NCBI RefSeq assembly: GCF_027111275.1
Contig: NZ_CP114286.1
Location: 4,946,501-5,010,500 of the forward strand
Direction: 5' to 3'
Origin: Flavobacterium luteolum
GTDB taxonomy: Bacteria > Bacteroidota > Bacteroidia > Flavobacteriales > Flavobacteriaceae
Length of the DNA: 64,000 nt
The position numbers and the translations under genes were made by a program. The notes under the pieces were generated by a model, which was not told the origin of the DNA, searched no databases, and worked only from the letters and a program-made list of their open reading frames with translations. Shown here one piece after another: positions 53,701-61,654 of this stretch (positions within the stretch are counted from its first letter, which is position 1; each line of letters begins with the position of its first letter).

Positions 53701-53951
53701 AGGTGCAATAAAAGGCTTGCCCATTTTTCTTTTTTATGCAATTGATATTTTTTGATGTTTCCGAAGAAATTGATCACAAAGATGGCCATAATTGCTTCAA
53801 ACCACCAGGTATTGTAAATTAGTATTCTGGCTGTATCGGTATTGTATTTACTTTCGATAAAAGTTCCAACACCCATTGCAATTGCGAATGTTAAAAAAAG
53901 AACGGCCATTAAACGTGTAGAAAACAAAAAAGAGAATATTTTTTTATCCAT
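50736..53951 (-). CDS. ccsBA: ResB-CcsA fusion, cytochrome c maturation (system II)
   Basis: 1071 residues combining both parts of the system II heme lyase. The ResB part covers about 1-465: three helices early on (FSTRLMAVLFLTFAIAMGVG, then about 45-62 and 78-96), a large periplasmic domain and a closing helix near 430-450. Residues 468-486 form a hydrophobic segment with a signal-peptide look, then a His-rich stretch (HVHSHDHDHEH, 488-510). CcsA follows from about 750, with the tryptophan-rich heme motif WGRYWGWDPKETWALI at 963-978. It attaches heme to c-type cytochromes outside the inner membrane. Gene stands alone. Confidence 0.92.
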   Translation of the reverse strand: MDKKIFSFLFSTRLMAVLFLTFAIAMGVGTFIESKYNTDTARILIYNTWWFEAIMAIFVINFFGNIKKYQLHKKEKWASLLLHLSFIFILLGAFITRYISYEGMMPIREGAAENQVYSDKTFLTIFADGEYKGEMKRRVFEKSLLLSPVTNNDFSISGKFDETPFEVTYSNYIMGAKEVVKPDPNGTLYLKLVEAGAGGREEHYLKEGEVQNIHNVLFALNKQTDGAININTTGKEYTIQTPFEGEFMRMADQFKGKVTKDNVQPLMMRSLYSIGDIRIVFPEPPMKGKVDYESNNDFKAKSHTDALVVKVKAEGQEKEVMVFGSKGQVGEAKTVKIGNIEYSIFFGSKAYVLPFKIRLNDFIADKYPGTEKSYSAFKSKVTVQDSTETFDADIFMNHVLDYKGYRFFQSSFDPDEKGTVLSVNHDFWGTNITYLGYFLLYIGLMAIMFTKNSRFGDLKRKLEAVKKKKEKLITILVLMLSLSSFAQQSPHVHSHDHDHEHSADPNDHANHVTAPPSKKQLDSLLNIYKAPEAHAAKFGRLIIQDAGGRMKPINTFSSELLRKVSHDDKYNEMNSDQVFLSMTQYAQVWIQVPIIYINTKNDSIRKIIGIDSKDKYAPFVKFFDEQGNYKLSPYLDAAYKAANPNSFEKDFIETDKKVNLMESALSGSILKIFPIPNDPNHKWVSYLEREGAGFKGMDSTYVKQILPLYFSALNNGSISKNFDTADNLVESINGFQKKFGAKVRPSEKKIDAEIAYNKYDVFQKLPYWYITAASFMFIFIIVNIFFEKKWLRITINAFHIIIGLLFALHTLGLTARWYISGHAPWSNAYESIVYVAWSTMFFGLAFDRKSKLTVASSAFVTAMILMAAYLNWIDPEIANLQPVLNSYWLMIHVAVIVGSYGPTALGMILGFVSLLLILFTTEKNKAKMELNIKEITYINEMSLTIGLIMLTIGNFLGGQWANESWGRYWGWDPKETWALISIMIYAFVIHARFVPALRGKWFFNLMSMYAFVSILFTYYGVNFHLVGLHSYASGEAHSLNWIYYCLITISIIGAVTYPKYRKYYKTKKVKK

Positions 53952-54226
53952 TTCTTAGGAATTACATTGTATAAAAGTGCGACAAAAGTACTTAAAAATG
54001 TTGATTAGCAGGCTTTGCCTTTTGTTAATAAAAACCAAAAATAAGGACTATTTTTTAAACGAATTGATAATATAGAAAGTTTAAACTTACAAAACAGATA
54101 CGCTTTTTTTGAATAATTGTTTTTAGCTAAAAAGTGTTAGAATTCTAACAAAAACCAGAAGACAATAAAAACCTCAAAAAAGCATTATCAATATTCAATA
54201 GTCTCCTGCATTAAAAAAAATAATAC

Positions 54227-54234
54227 TAATTTTG
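54227..54234 (+). promoter_or_regulatory. -7 element touching the DUF2520 gene start
   Basis: TAATTTTG ends five bases before the ATG at 54240, so a transcript from it would have almost no leader. No good -33 match. Confidence 0.5.
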
Positions 54235-54239
54235 CTTTC

Positions 54240-55001
54240 ATGATTCAGATAACAATAATCGGTTCCGGCAATGTTGCACAGCATTTGATAAAGGCTTTTT
54301 CTGCCAGCAAAATTGTTGAAATTAAACAGGTTTTTGCACGAAAGAAAGAGGCTTTACTTCACTTAATTGATTCTGAAAAAATAGTTACGGATTACAGTCA
54401 ATTACAATCAGCTGATTTACATATAATTTCAGTTTCAGATAATGCTATAACAGAAGTTTCAGAACAACTGCCATTTAATAATCAGCTGGTGGTTCATACC
54501 TCGGGAACATCCTCAATTGAACTCTTAAATCCGAAAAACCGACGCGGTGTATTTTATCCACTTCAGACTTTTTCTAAAAATAAAGAATTAAATTATTCTA
54601 TTATCCCTTTTTGTCTAGAAGCAGAAAACACAGCCGATTTTAAGCTTTTAGAAACCGTTGCAAAAAGCGTTTCTACAGCCGTTTATTCTATTAGTTCAGA
54701 ACAGCGTAAAGCGCTTCATGTAGCAGCCGTTTTTGTGAGCAATTTTACCAATCATTTGTATCAAATCGGACAAGAAGTCTGTGAAGAAAATCAAGTGCCT
54801 TTTGCAGTTTTAAGACCTTTAATTCAGGAAACTGCTGATAAAATTAACACACTCAATCCGATTGATGCCCAAACTGGACCGGCCATACGCTACGATTCAA
54901 ATACGATTAATGCGCATCTGGCTTTTTTACAAGACGAAAACAAAAAAAAAATCTATAAAATCCTAACACAATCTATACAGCATAATGGCAAAAAGTTATA
55001 A
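54240..55001 (+). CDS. Rossmann-fold DUF2520 protein
   Basis: 253 residues. It opens IQITIIGSGNVAQHLIKAF, an NAD(P)-binding GxGxxA/G fold, and then LHIISVSDNAITEVSEQLP, VVHTSGTSSIELL and GVFYPLQTFSKN, the signature of the DUF2520/F420-dependent NADP reductase-like group. The C-terminal domain is all helical, with a conserved SEQRKALHVAAVFVSNFTNH. It is near-identical in layout to proteins usually found next to kdsC in Bacteroidota. It overlaps the kdsC-like gene by 17 bases. Confidence 0.83.
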   Translation: MIQITIIGSGNVAQHLIKAFSASKIVEIKQVFARKKEALLHLIDSEKIVTDYSQLQSADLHIISVSDNAITEVSEQLPFNNQLVVHTSGTSSIELLNPKNRRGVFYPLQTFSKNKELNYSIIPFCLEAENTADFKLLETVAKSVSTAVYSISSEQRKALHVAAVFVSNFTNHLYQIGQEVCEENQVPFAVLRPLIQETADKINTLNPIDAQTGPAIRYDSNTINAHLAFLQDENKKKIYKILTQSIQHNGKKL

Positions 55002-55512
55002 AGAAATAATGAATGACATCACAACCTTTGTTTTTGATGTAGACGGCGTACTTACAGACAGTTCTGTTTTTGTAACCAATGAAGGCGAAATGTTAAGAAC
55101 AATGAATATTCGTGATGGTTTTGCGATGAAAGCAGCTATCGAAAGCGGTTATCATGTGTGCATTATTTCTGGCGGAAGCAATGAAGGTGTACGCATTCGT
55201 CTTCGCAATCTAGGTATTTCTGACATTCATTTGGGAACTCCTGATAAAGTAAAAACTTTTAACGCTTACTGCGAAAGCAAAAATATTAAACCTGAAAATG
55301 TATTGTATATGGGAGACGACATCCCTGATTTTCATGTTATGAAATTAGTTGGACTACCTACCTCTCCTCAAGATGCAAGTCCAGAAATTAAAAATATCTG
55401 TCGATACATTTCACACGTAAAAGGCGGACGTGGTGCTGCAAGAGACGTTATAGAGCAAGTGATGAAAGTGCAAGGCAAATGGATGGAGTATTTTAATGGA
55501 CAGCACGATTAG
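54985..55512 (+). CDS. kdsC: HAD phosphatase, KdsC-like
   Basis: 175 residues of the C0-type HAD family. Catalytic DxD motif is FVFDVDGVLTD (Asp18 and Asp20). Others are IISGGSNEGVRIRLRNLGIS and VLYMGDDIPDFHVMKLVGLP, then the C-terminal ISHVKGGRGAARDVIEQVMK tail that forms part of the neighbouring active site in the tetramer. KdsC removes phosphate from KDO-8-P in LPS synthesis; KDN-phosphate is a possible other substrate. It overlaps the DUF2520 gene. Confidence 0.87.
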   Translation: MAKSYKEIMNDITTFVFDVDGVLTDSSVFVTNEGEMLRTMNIRDGFAMKAAIESGYHVCIISGGSNEGVRIRLRNLGISDIHLGTPDKVKTFNAYCESKNIKPENVLYMGDDIPDFHVMKLVGLPTSPQDASPEIKNICRYISHVKGGRGAARDVIEQVMKVQGKWMEYFNGQHD

Positions 55513-55547
55513 TTTAATTGTGAATTGTTAATGATAAATTGTTAATT

Positions 55548-55587
55548 TAAAAACCTTAGAACCTTAGCATCTTAGCCACTCAGAACC
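55548..55587 (+). repeat. Degenerate CCTTAG-type repeat before a start codon
   Basis: ACCTTAGAACCTTAGCATCT, then TAGCCACTCAGAACCTCAG: a near-periodic unit of about 10 bases, ending seven bases before an ATG. A related sequence stands before menC on the minus strand (36112-36142), and a variant lies at 34947-34985. Confidence 0.5.
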
Positions 55588-55594
55588 TCAGAAA

Positions 55595-56521
55595 ATGAAA
55601 TTCCTCAAACTCATTCGTTATAAAAACCTTTTAATGCTTGCTTTCATGCAGCTGCTTTTTCGCTATGCTTTTTTAAAACAGCAACAAGTTCCTTTGGCAT
55701 TAGCTGACTGGCAATACGGATTACTAGTTTTAAGCACTGTATTACTTGCCGCGGCAGGTTATGTTATTAATAATATTTATGACGTAGGAACCGATACCAT
55801 CAACAAACCAAATGATGTTGTTGTAGGGAAAGGAATTACAGAAACTGCAGCTTATAATATTTATATTGGTTTAAATATTTCTGGGGTTGCAATTGGTTTT
55901 ATTCTGTCGAATATTATCATGAGACCAACTTTTGCATCGCTTTTTATTTTAATCGCATCACTTTTATATTTTTATGCGACAACTCTAAAACAAATCATGA
56001 TTTTGGGCAATTTTGTTGTAGCATTGCTTTTGGCTGTTAGCGTTTTGATTATAGGAGTTTTTGATCTTTTTCCAGCTACAACGAGCGAAAATCAGGCACA
56101 AATGGCTAGTCTTTTTTCTATTTTAACAGATTATGCTCTTTTTGCTTTTATGATTAATTTTATTCGCGAGATTGTAAAAGACATTGAAGATGTAAATGGC
56201 GATTATAATATGGGACTGAATACATTACCAGTTGCAATTGGAGTTAATAGAGCTGCAAAAATAGCATTAGGTTTTGCTATAATTTCTTTTATTTTATCGG
56301 GACTTTACTGCAATACATACTTCATGCAAAACAAGCTTTATATAGCTGTATTTTATGCTTTTGCAACTGTTTTAGCACCTTTGCTTTATTTTATTGTCAA
56401 AATATTTAGTGCAAAATCTCAAAAAGATTTTCATCATTTAAGCACTATCCTGAAACTTATTTTATTCTTCGGAATTTTATCAATCTTGGTTATTGCCTTA
56501 AATATCAAATACAATGCTTAA
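55595..56521 (+). CDS. UbiA-family prenyltransferase, possible geranylgeranylglycerol-phosphate type
   Basis: 308 residues with about eight helices. The first Asp motif is NNIYDVGTDTINKPNDVVVG (from residue 59), the second is INFIREIVKDIEDVNGDYNM. Closest to the geranylgeranylglyceryl-phosphate or homogentisate-type branch known from Bacteroidota. It is distinct from menA at 38.3 kb, since its Asp motifs differ. The acceptor is unknown. The downstream maf gene overlaps its end by eight bases. Confidence 0.82.
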   Translation: MKFLKLIRYKNLLMLAFMQLLFRYAFLKQQQVPLALADWQYGLLVLSTVLLAAAGYVINNIYDVGTDTINKPNDVVVGKGITETAAYNIYIGLNISGVAIGFILSNIIMRPTFASLFILIASLLYFYATTLKQIMILGNFVVALLLAVSVLIIGVFDLFPATTSENQAQMASLFSILTDYALFAFMINFIREIVKDIEDVNGDYNMGLNTLPVAIGVNRAAKIALGFAIISFILSGLYCNTYFMQNKLYIAVFYAFATVLAPLLYFIVKIFSAKSQKDFHHLSTILKLILFFGILSILVIALNIKYNA

Positions 56522-57098
56522 AGAAAAATTAAAAAAATATAAAATCATTTTAGCTTCGGGTTCGCCTCGCAGACAGCAATTTTTTAAGGATTTGGATCTT
56601 GATTTTGAAATTCGTTTAAAAGATGTTGAAGAAATTTATCCGCCAGAATTAAAAGCAGCTGAAATTACCGATTATCTTGCTGTATTAAAAGCAAATGCTT
56701 TTGAAGGAGAATTGAAAGAAAATGAAATCTTGGTTACAAGCGACACCATTGTTTGGCACCAAAATAAAGCTTTAGGAAAGCCAAAAAATGCTGAAGAGGC
56801 TTTTGCAATGATAAAATCGATGTCTAATGCAACACATGAAGTAATTACTTCTGTTTGTTTTAAAACGGCAGACTCCTCTACTCTTCTACATGATATTACC
56901 AAAGTAACTTTTAATGATTTATCAGACGAAGCTATTCTATATTATATTGAAAACTACAAACCTTATGATAAAGCTGGCGCATACGGAATTCAGGAATGGT
57001 TTGGTTTTATGGCAGTTGCAAAAGTAGAAGGCTCTTATACCAATGTAATGGGACTTCCGACAGCCAAAGTTTACGAATTTTTGACTACATTAGTGTAA
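56514..57098 (+). CDS. maf: Maf-type nucleoside triphosphate pyrophosphatase
   Basis: 194 residues. The start IILASGSPRRQQFFKDLDLD is the classic Maf signature (ASxSPRR, residues 14-20). VTSDTIVWHQNKALGKPKNA and YDKAGAYGIQEWF are the two other conserved blocks. It removes pyrophosphate from noncanonical nucleotides such as methylated or modified dNTPs and UTP. The ATG overlaps the UbiA gene by eight bases; the MscS gene starts 10 bases after the stop. Confidence 0.92.
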   Translation: MLKEKLKKYKIILASGSPRRQQFFKDLDLDFEIRLKDVEEIYPPELKAAEITDYLAVLKANAFEGELKENEILVTSDTIVWHQNKALGKPKNAEEAFAMIKSMSNATHEVITSVCFKTADSSTLLHDITKVTFNDLSDEAILYYIENYKPYDKAGAYGIQEWFGFMAVAKVEGSYTNVMGLPTAKVYEFLTTLV

Positions 57099-57108
57099 AA
57101 ATTTATTT

Positions 57109-57639
57109 ATGTTTTCTTTTAAAGAGTATAGCCGAGAAATAATCGCAACAATCATTCTTATTGGAGTTTTGATTGTATTACGTATAGTAATTGCTAAACT
57201 AATAAGGCGTTTTGCGGCTACAAGCCAATTATTTGAACATCGTACAAATCTGGTTATTAAGTATATTAATATTTTAATGAATATACTTCTTGTAACCATT
57301 TTGATCATAATCTGGGGAGTTCAGACAGAAGATATTTTTATTACTATTTCTTCTATTGCAACTGTAATTGGAGTTGCCATGTTTGCACAATGGTCTATTT
57401 TGAGCAATATTACTTCAGGAATGGTTCTGTTTTTCTCTTTTCCTTTTAGGATTGGAGACACCATTAAAATTCATGATAAAGATTTTCCTATTGAAGCTGA
57501 AATCGAAGACATTAATACCTTTCATGTAAGTTTAAAAACAAAAGAAGGAGAAAAAATAGTTTTTCCAAACAATCTATTACTTCAAAAAGGAATTTCTATC
57601 ATTCCTGCAAAATACGAGGAACGCGAGTTTTTCGACTAA
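57109..57639 (+). CDS. MscS-family mechanosensitive channel, short
   Basis: 176 residues. Two hydrophobic helices at about 12-30 and 50-66, a third at 75-95 (ISSIATVIGVAMFAQWSILS), then GMVLFFSFPFRIGDTIKIHD, the pore-to-beta-domain junction of MscS, and the beta domain NTFHVSLKTKEGEKIVFPNN. It is a minimal MscS homologue lacking the long C-terminal cage, likely to protect against hypo-osmotic shock. Shares the transcript of the maf gene. Confidence 0.85.
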   Translation: MFSFKEYSREIIATIILIGVLIVLRIVIAKLIRRFAATSQLFEHRTNLVIKYINILMNILLVTILIIIWGVQTEDIFITISSIATVIGVAMFAQWSILSNITSGMVLFFSFPFRIGDTIKIHDKDFPIEAEIEDINTFHVSLKTKEGEKIVFPNNLLLQKGISIIPAKYEEREFFD

Positions 57640-57742
57640 AATTATAATGGGAATTTTATAACGGGCGGCAAAAAAGCTAGAACAGAAAAAGACAAATAAA
57701 GTGTAATATTTGTTTTATAAATTCAGCTAAATAAAATACAAA

Positions 57743-58843
57743 ATGACTCGGCCTATAACATTACCATTTTATGCAAAACTCTCTTTTATTCTTGTTACTT
57801 TAATTTGTTTTGCATTCATTTTTTGCATGGGGAAAGATATTCTTACCCCCATTTTAATGGCATTTTTATTTGCTGTTCTACTGCTTCCGATTTTTACTTT
57901 TCTAAAGACCAAACTTAAGTTTCCGAGACATCTCGCCGCTATAGTCTGTCTTGCTATTTTTATTTCTATTGTGGTCGGAATTTTGGTTTTCATCTCGTAT
58001 CAAGTCACTTACATGGCGAATGATTTTGAAACAATAAAGAAAAATGCAAACTCGTTTATAATCCAAATTCATAAATTTATAAGAGAAAATTTTCAGGTAA
58101 GTATTGGAGAACAGAAAAAATATCTGGATTCTGTCACAAAAGATTCTGTAAAAACAGGTCAGGCAAAACTCGGTTCGTTTATAATTTCGATAAGTGATGT
58201 TCTTTTAGACAGTACGATTATGATTATTTATACCTTTCTGTTTTTGATTTACAAAGAGCATTTTAAGCTGTTTTTCGCCAAACTAATCAAACAGGAAAAT
58301 CATGGTATTTTGCAGGATATTCTGTCTCAGATAAAAGTTTCTATCAACAATTACATTGTAAGCTTAATTATCGAAATGATTGTTGTTTCGGTATTGACTA
58401 GTTTAGGTTTATGGATTATTGGCGTAAAATATTTTATTCTACTAGGATTAATTACAGGAATTTTGAACCTGATTCCTTATATCGGAATTTTTATCGCTGG
58501 TGTTATTACTGTTTTAGCTTCACTCACAGGGTCTGGAGAAATTTCAGTAATTCTCGGAATTCTTATTGTGAATATAATAGTTCAGTTTATCGATAATAAT
58601 CTGCTTGTGCCATTAATTATTAATTCTAAAGTAGAAATTAATGCTTTTGTGTCGATCATGGGAATTATTGTTGGAGGAGCCGCCGCCGGAATTGCCGGAA
58701 TGTTTTTAGCCATTCCCCTTTTGGCAATTTTGAAAATTATTTTTGATCGAATTGACTCGCTTTCAGCTTGGGGCTACTTGATGGGAAATCATGTTCCGAG
58801 AAAATTTGTCTGGAGAAAGAGAAAAATTACAACAGAAAATTAA
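57743..58843 (+). CDS. AI-2E-family permease
   Basis: 366 residues with about seven to eight hydrophobic helices. The C-terminal half has the family stretch LGLITGILNLIPYIGIFIAG (GxxxxIPYxG), NIIVQFIDNNLLVPLIINSK and GGAAAGIAGMFLAIPLLAIL. Members have been linked to quorum-signal export or Na+/H+ exchange; here the role is unknown. The gap to the next gene is 79 bases. Confidence 0.88.
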   Translation: MTRPITLPFYAKLSFILVTLICFAFIFCMGKDILTPILMAFLFAVLLLPIFTFLKTKLKFPRHLAAIVCLAIFISIVVGILVFISYQVTYMANDFETIKKNANSFIIQIHKFIRENFQVSIGEQKKYLDSVTKDSVKTGQAKLGSFIISISDVLLDSTIMIIYTFLFLIYKEHFKLFFAKLIKQENHGILQDILSQIKVSINNYIVSLIIEMIVVSVLTSLGLWIIGVKYFILLGLITGILNLIPYIGIFIAGVITVLASLTGSGEISVILGILIVNIIVQFIDNNLLVPLIINSKVEINAFVSIMGIIVGGAAAGIAGMFLAIPLLAILKIIFDRIDSLSAWGYLMGNHVPRKFVWRKRKITTEN

Positions 58844-58922
58844 AAAAAGCGTTATGCTAGCATAGCATTTATTTATTCCTTAAATTCATAAACCTTAAAA
58901 TTATTAGAAGAAAAACTACCGC

Positions 58923-60755
58923 ATGTCTTTAAACAAAAAAATATTATTTTTTATTTTGCTGTGCTTTTGTTTACAAAGCGGGTACGCGCAGGTAGATCAA
59001 AATAAAAAAGAGCCTAAAAAAGAGAAAGACACAACGGAGATTTACACTAAAATCAGAAATTATTCTAAGAAAAATAAATTTACGCAGGCTATGCATAAAT
59101 TATTCTTTAGGTCTAAAAAATCGAAGAAAAAAGACGAACTGCTTGTTCCCATTGATTCTACGAATTATGATGGAAAGATTATTCGAAAAATCAACATTAT
59201 AACCTTAGATCCTTTTGGATATTCTGTTGCAGATACTACTCAAATTCCTAAAAATTGGGGAGAAAGAATGGGTAATAGGCTTCACTTAAAAACAAAAAAA
59301 ATAGCTATTTATAATTTATTGCTTTTTAAGAAAAATACTCCGTACAACACTTATAAAGTTCTAGAGTCTGAACGTTTAATTCGTGCACAACGATATGTTA
59401 CAGCAGTTAGAATTTCGAATCAAAGTGTTGGGCAAGCTTCAGATTCTGTAGACGTTACGATTCGTGTTTTAGATTCATGGAGTACTATACCAAGATTTTC
59501 AATTTCTAGCAATCAAATGTCAATCGGTTTTAAAGAAAAAGACTTTTTTGGAACTGGACAACAATTGGAATATCGTTTCACTAATCGCTTTGACGATGGC
59601 CGAAATGCTAATGAAGCAACTTATACAGTTCCAAATATTAAAAATACTTATATCGGTACTGTCTTTCATTACAATATGGATTTGGATAATAACTATATTA
59701 AAAGTATAGATATTGAACGAGACTTCTACTCTCCTTTGACTAAATGGGCGGGCGGATTTTATATTGACGAAAGCTTTAGAAAAGACACGCTTCAAGCTCC
59801 AGATTCGACATTTGCTTATCAGCCAAAAAAATATACTTCGCAAGATGTTTGGGCGGGACATGCTTTTAAAATGTATGAAGATAGCAATCATGCCATAACT
59901 AACTTGATTACAACAGCACGTTTTTTGAATGTAAATTATAGCGAATCGCCTTCTGAGCTTTATGATCCGAATCATTTTTATTCTTCTGAAAAGCTCATTC
60001 TCAGCGGAATTGGTCTAAACACAAGAAAATTCATCAAAGACAGTTATATTTTTAGGAACGGACAGACAGAAGACGTCCCAATTGGGCGAATATATGGTGT
60101 TACTTTTGGATATCAATATAAAAACACTTTTTGGCGGCCTTATGTCGGGGCTCAATTCTCTTTTGGAAATTATTATCGTCTAGGCTTTTTAAGTATGAAT
60201 TTTGAAGCTGGAACTTTCTTTCATCAATCCAAAACCTATCAAACCTCATTTTTGTTTGAGTCTAACTATTTTACGAAGTTATACAGTATCGGAAATTGGA
60301 AAATTAGGCAATTCGTCAACCCAAAAGTAGTTATTGGAATAAATCGAGATGATATAATTGGAGATCAATTAAACATAAATGAAGATAACGGAATTCCTGG
60401 ATTTAATAGTTATTTGTACGGAACCAGCAAGGCTGTTTTATCCTTACAGACACAAACGTATTCTCCACATGCATTACTTGGGTTTCGTTTAAATCCATTT
60501 TTTAATTATTCTATCGCAGTACTAGGAAGTCCGGAAATGGCGATGACTAAGAGTAAACCCTATTCTCAACTTACTGTGGGATTATTAATTAGCAATGACT
60601 ATTTGGTTTTCAGTTCATTCCAGCTTTCGTTGTCCTATTATCCAAGTATTCCGCAGCAGGGAGACAATGTTTTCAAAACTAATACTTTTGAAACTACCGA
60701 TTACGGACTCCAAACTTTTGAGTTGGCAAAACCGAGGGTAGTCAATTACAAGTAA
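58923..60755 (+). CDS. Outer-membrane beta-barrel protein with POTRA-like domain
   Basis: 610 residues. N-terminal signal peptide (FILLCFCLQSGYAQ), a Lys-rich charged segment, then at about 80-180 a POTRA-like domain (RKINIITLDPFGYSVADT, ESERLIRAQRYVTAVRI, then SVDVTIRVLDSWSTIP). Residues 190-610 are mostly amphipathic strands with many aromatic residues, ending ELAKPRVVNYK. This is the layout of a BamA/TamA-like barrel; there is only one POTRA module, so it is not the essential BamA. A role in placing or shedding surface lipids or proteins is a guess. Confidence 0.78.
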   Translation: MSLNKKILFFILLCFCLQSGYAQVDQNKKEPKKEKDTTEIYTKIRNYSKKNKFTQAMHKLFFRSKKSKKKDELLVPIDSTNYDGKIIRKINIITLDPFGYSVADTTQIPKNWGERMGNRLHLKTKKIAIYNLLLFKKNTPYNTYKVLESERLIRAQRYVTAVRISNQSVGQASDSVDVTIRVLDSWSTIPRFSISSNQMSIGFKEKDFFGTGQQLEYRFTNRFDDGRNANEATYTVPNIKNTYIGTVFHYNMDLDNNYIKSIDIERDFYSPLTKWAGGFYIDESFRKDTLQAPDSTFAYQPKKYTSQDVWAGHAFKMYEDSNHAITNLITTARFLNVNYSESPSELYDPNHFYSSEKLILSGIGLNTRKFIKDSYIFRNGQTEDVPIGRIYGVTFGYQYKNTFWRPYVGAQFSFGNYYRLGFLSMNFEAGTFFHQSKTYQTSFLFESNYFTKLYSIGNWKIRQFVNPKVVIGINRDDIIGDQLNINEDNGIPGFNSYLYGTSKAVLSLQTQTYSPHALLGFRLNPFFNYSIAVLGSPEMAMTKSKPYSQLTVGLLISNDYLVFSSFQLSLSYYPSIPQQGDNVFKTNTFETTDYGLQTFELAKPRVVNYK

Positions 60756-60942
60756 TTTTTTTTATTTTTTTATGAAACTTTTAAGCATAAAAAACCACTA
60801 TAAATCAGATATTTAAGCAATACATACTTTTAATTTACTCGATGAAATGCATTTTTATTCGACAAAATACATCTCTTTTATTTTTTTGGCACAGTATATG
60901 AATATCCCTATTCAAGATTAACATTTAAAAAAAACAAAAAAG

Positions 60943-61446
60943 ATGAAAACGATAAAATTAGCAATCGCCGGATTATTTCTAATGGTTGCAAACGCCACGC
61001 AAGCCCAAGTATCGATAAACGTGAATATAGGAAACCCACCAGCTTGGGGACCTGCAGGATATACAGATATGGAATATTATTATCTTCCAGATATTGAAGC
61101 TTATTACGATGTTCGTGCTGCTCAATTTATCTATTTTGGAGGAGGAAGATGGGTAAGAACAACTTACTTACCAAGACAATATAGAAACTATGATCTATAT
61201 GGTGGTTACAAAGTAGTTTTGACAGACTATCACGGAAGAACTCCTTATACATACTTTGATCGTCATAGAGTAAAATACTATAAAGGATACCATGGAGTTG
61301 CACAAAGACCATACAGACCGAGACCAGTATATGGATATAACGATCGTAGAGACTACAAACATTATGATAAACATGATAAACACCATGACAAACACGATCG
61401 CCACGATCATGATGATCACCACGATCACGGACATGGAAGAAGATAA
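60943..61446 (+). CDS. Secreted protein with His/Asp-rich tail
   Basis: 167 residues. Signal peptide MKTIKLAIAGLFLMVANATQ (then AQ), mature part with aromatic, Gly and Pro motifs (NPPAWGPAGYTDMEYYYLPD, then FIYFGGGRWVRTTYLPRQYR) and a tail from about 135 made of HDKHD-type repeats (KHDKHHDKHDRHDHDDHHD). The tail is likely to bind divalent metal such as zinc, copper or nickel. Family unrecognised. The gene is followed by a terminator. Confidence 0.75.
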   Translation: MKTIKLAIAGLFLMVANATQAQVSINVNIGNPPAWGPAGYTDMEYYYLPDIEAYYDVRAAQFIYFGGGRWVRTTYLPRQYRNYDLYGGYKVVLTDYHGRTPYTYFDRHRVKYYKGYHGVAQRPYRPRPVYGYNDRRDYKHYDKHDKHHDKHDRHDHDDHHDHGHGRR

Positions 61447-61472
61447 TTGCTAAATTATTAGTAATCAGCTCA

Positions 61473-61508
61473 AGAGAGTATCAATTAAATGATGCTCTCT
61501 TTTTTTTT
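61473..61508 (+). terminator. Terminator after the His-rich gene
   Basis: AGAGAGTATCA (61473-61483) pairs with TGATGCTCTCT (61490-61500) with one G-T pair, then eight T. Confidence 0.75.
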
Positions 61509-61592
61509 GATAATTTAACTTTGAAGTTTTGTTAAAAATTTGTAATTTGTATATAAATCATTGTAAAACAGAGAGTTTTAACAAAATTAACC

Positions 61593-61622
61593 TTTGTTTA
61601 ATGTGATTATGATATATATTTG
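61593..61622 (+). promoter_or_regulatory. Promoter of the LVIVD lipoprotein gene
   Basis: TTTG (61593-61596), 18-base spacer, TATATTTG (61615-61622); ATG at 61655. A close match to the Bacteroidota consensus. Confidence 0.8.
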
Positions 61623-61654
61623 CACCGAATTTTCAAAACCCAAATTAAAATTTT

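Noticed and set aside
61195..61434. Ile/Val/Met-rich frame opposite the His-rich tail
   Set aside because: Antisense of CAT/CAC/GAT codons, the same artefact as above.
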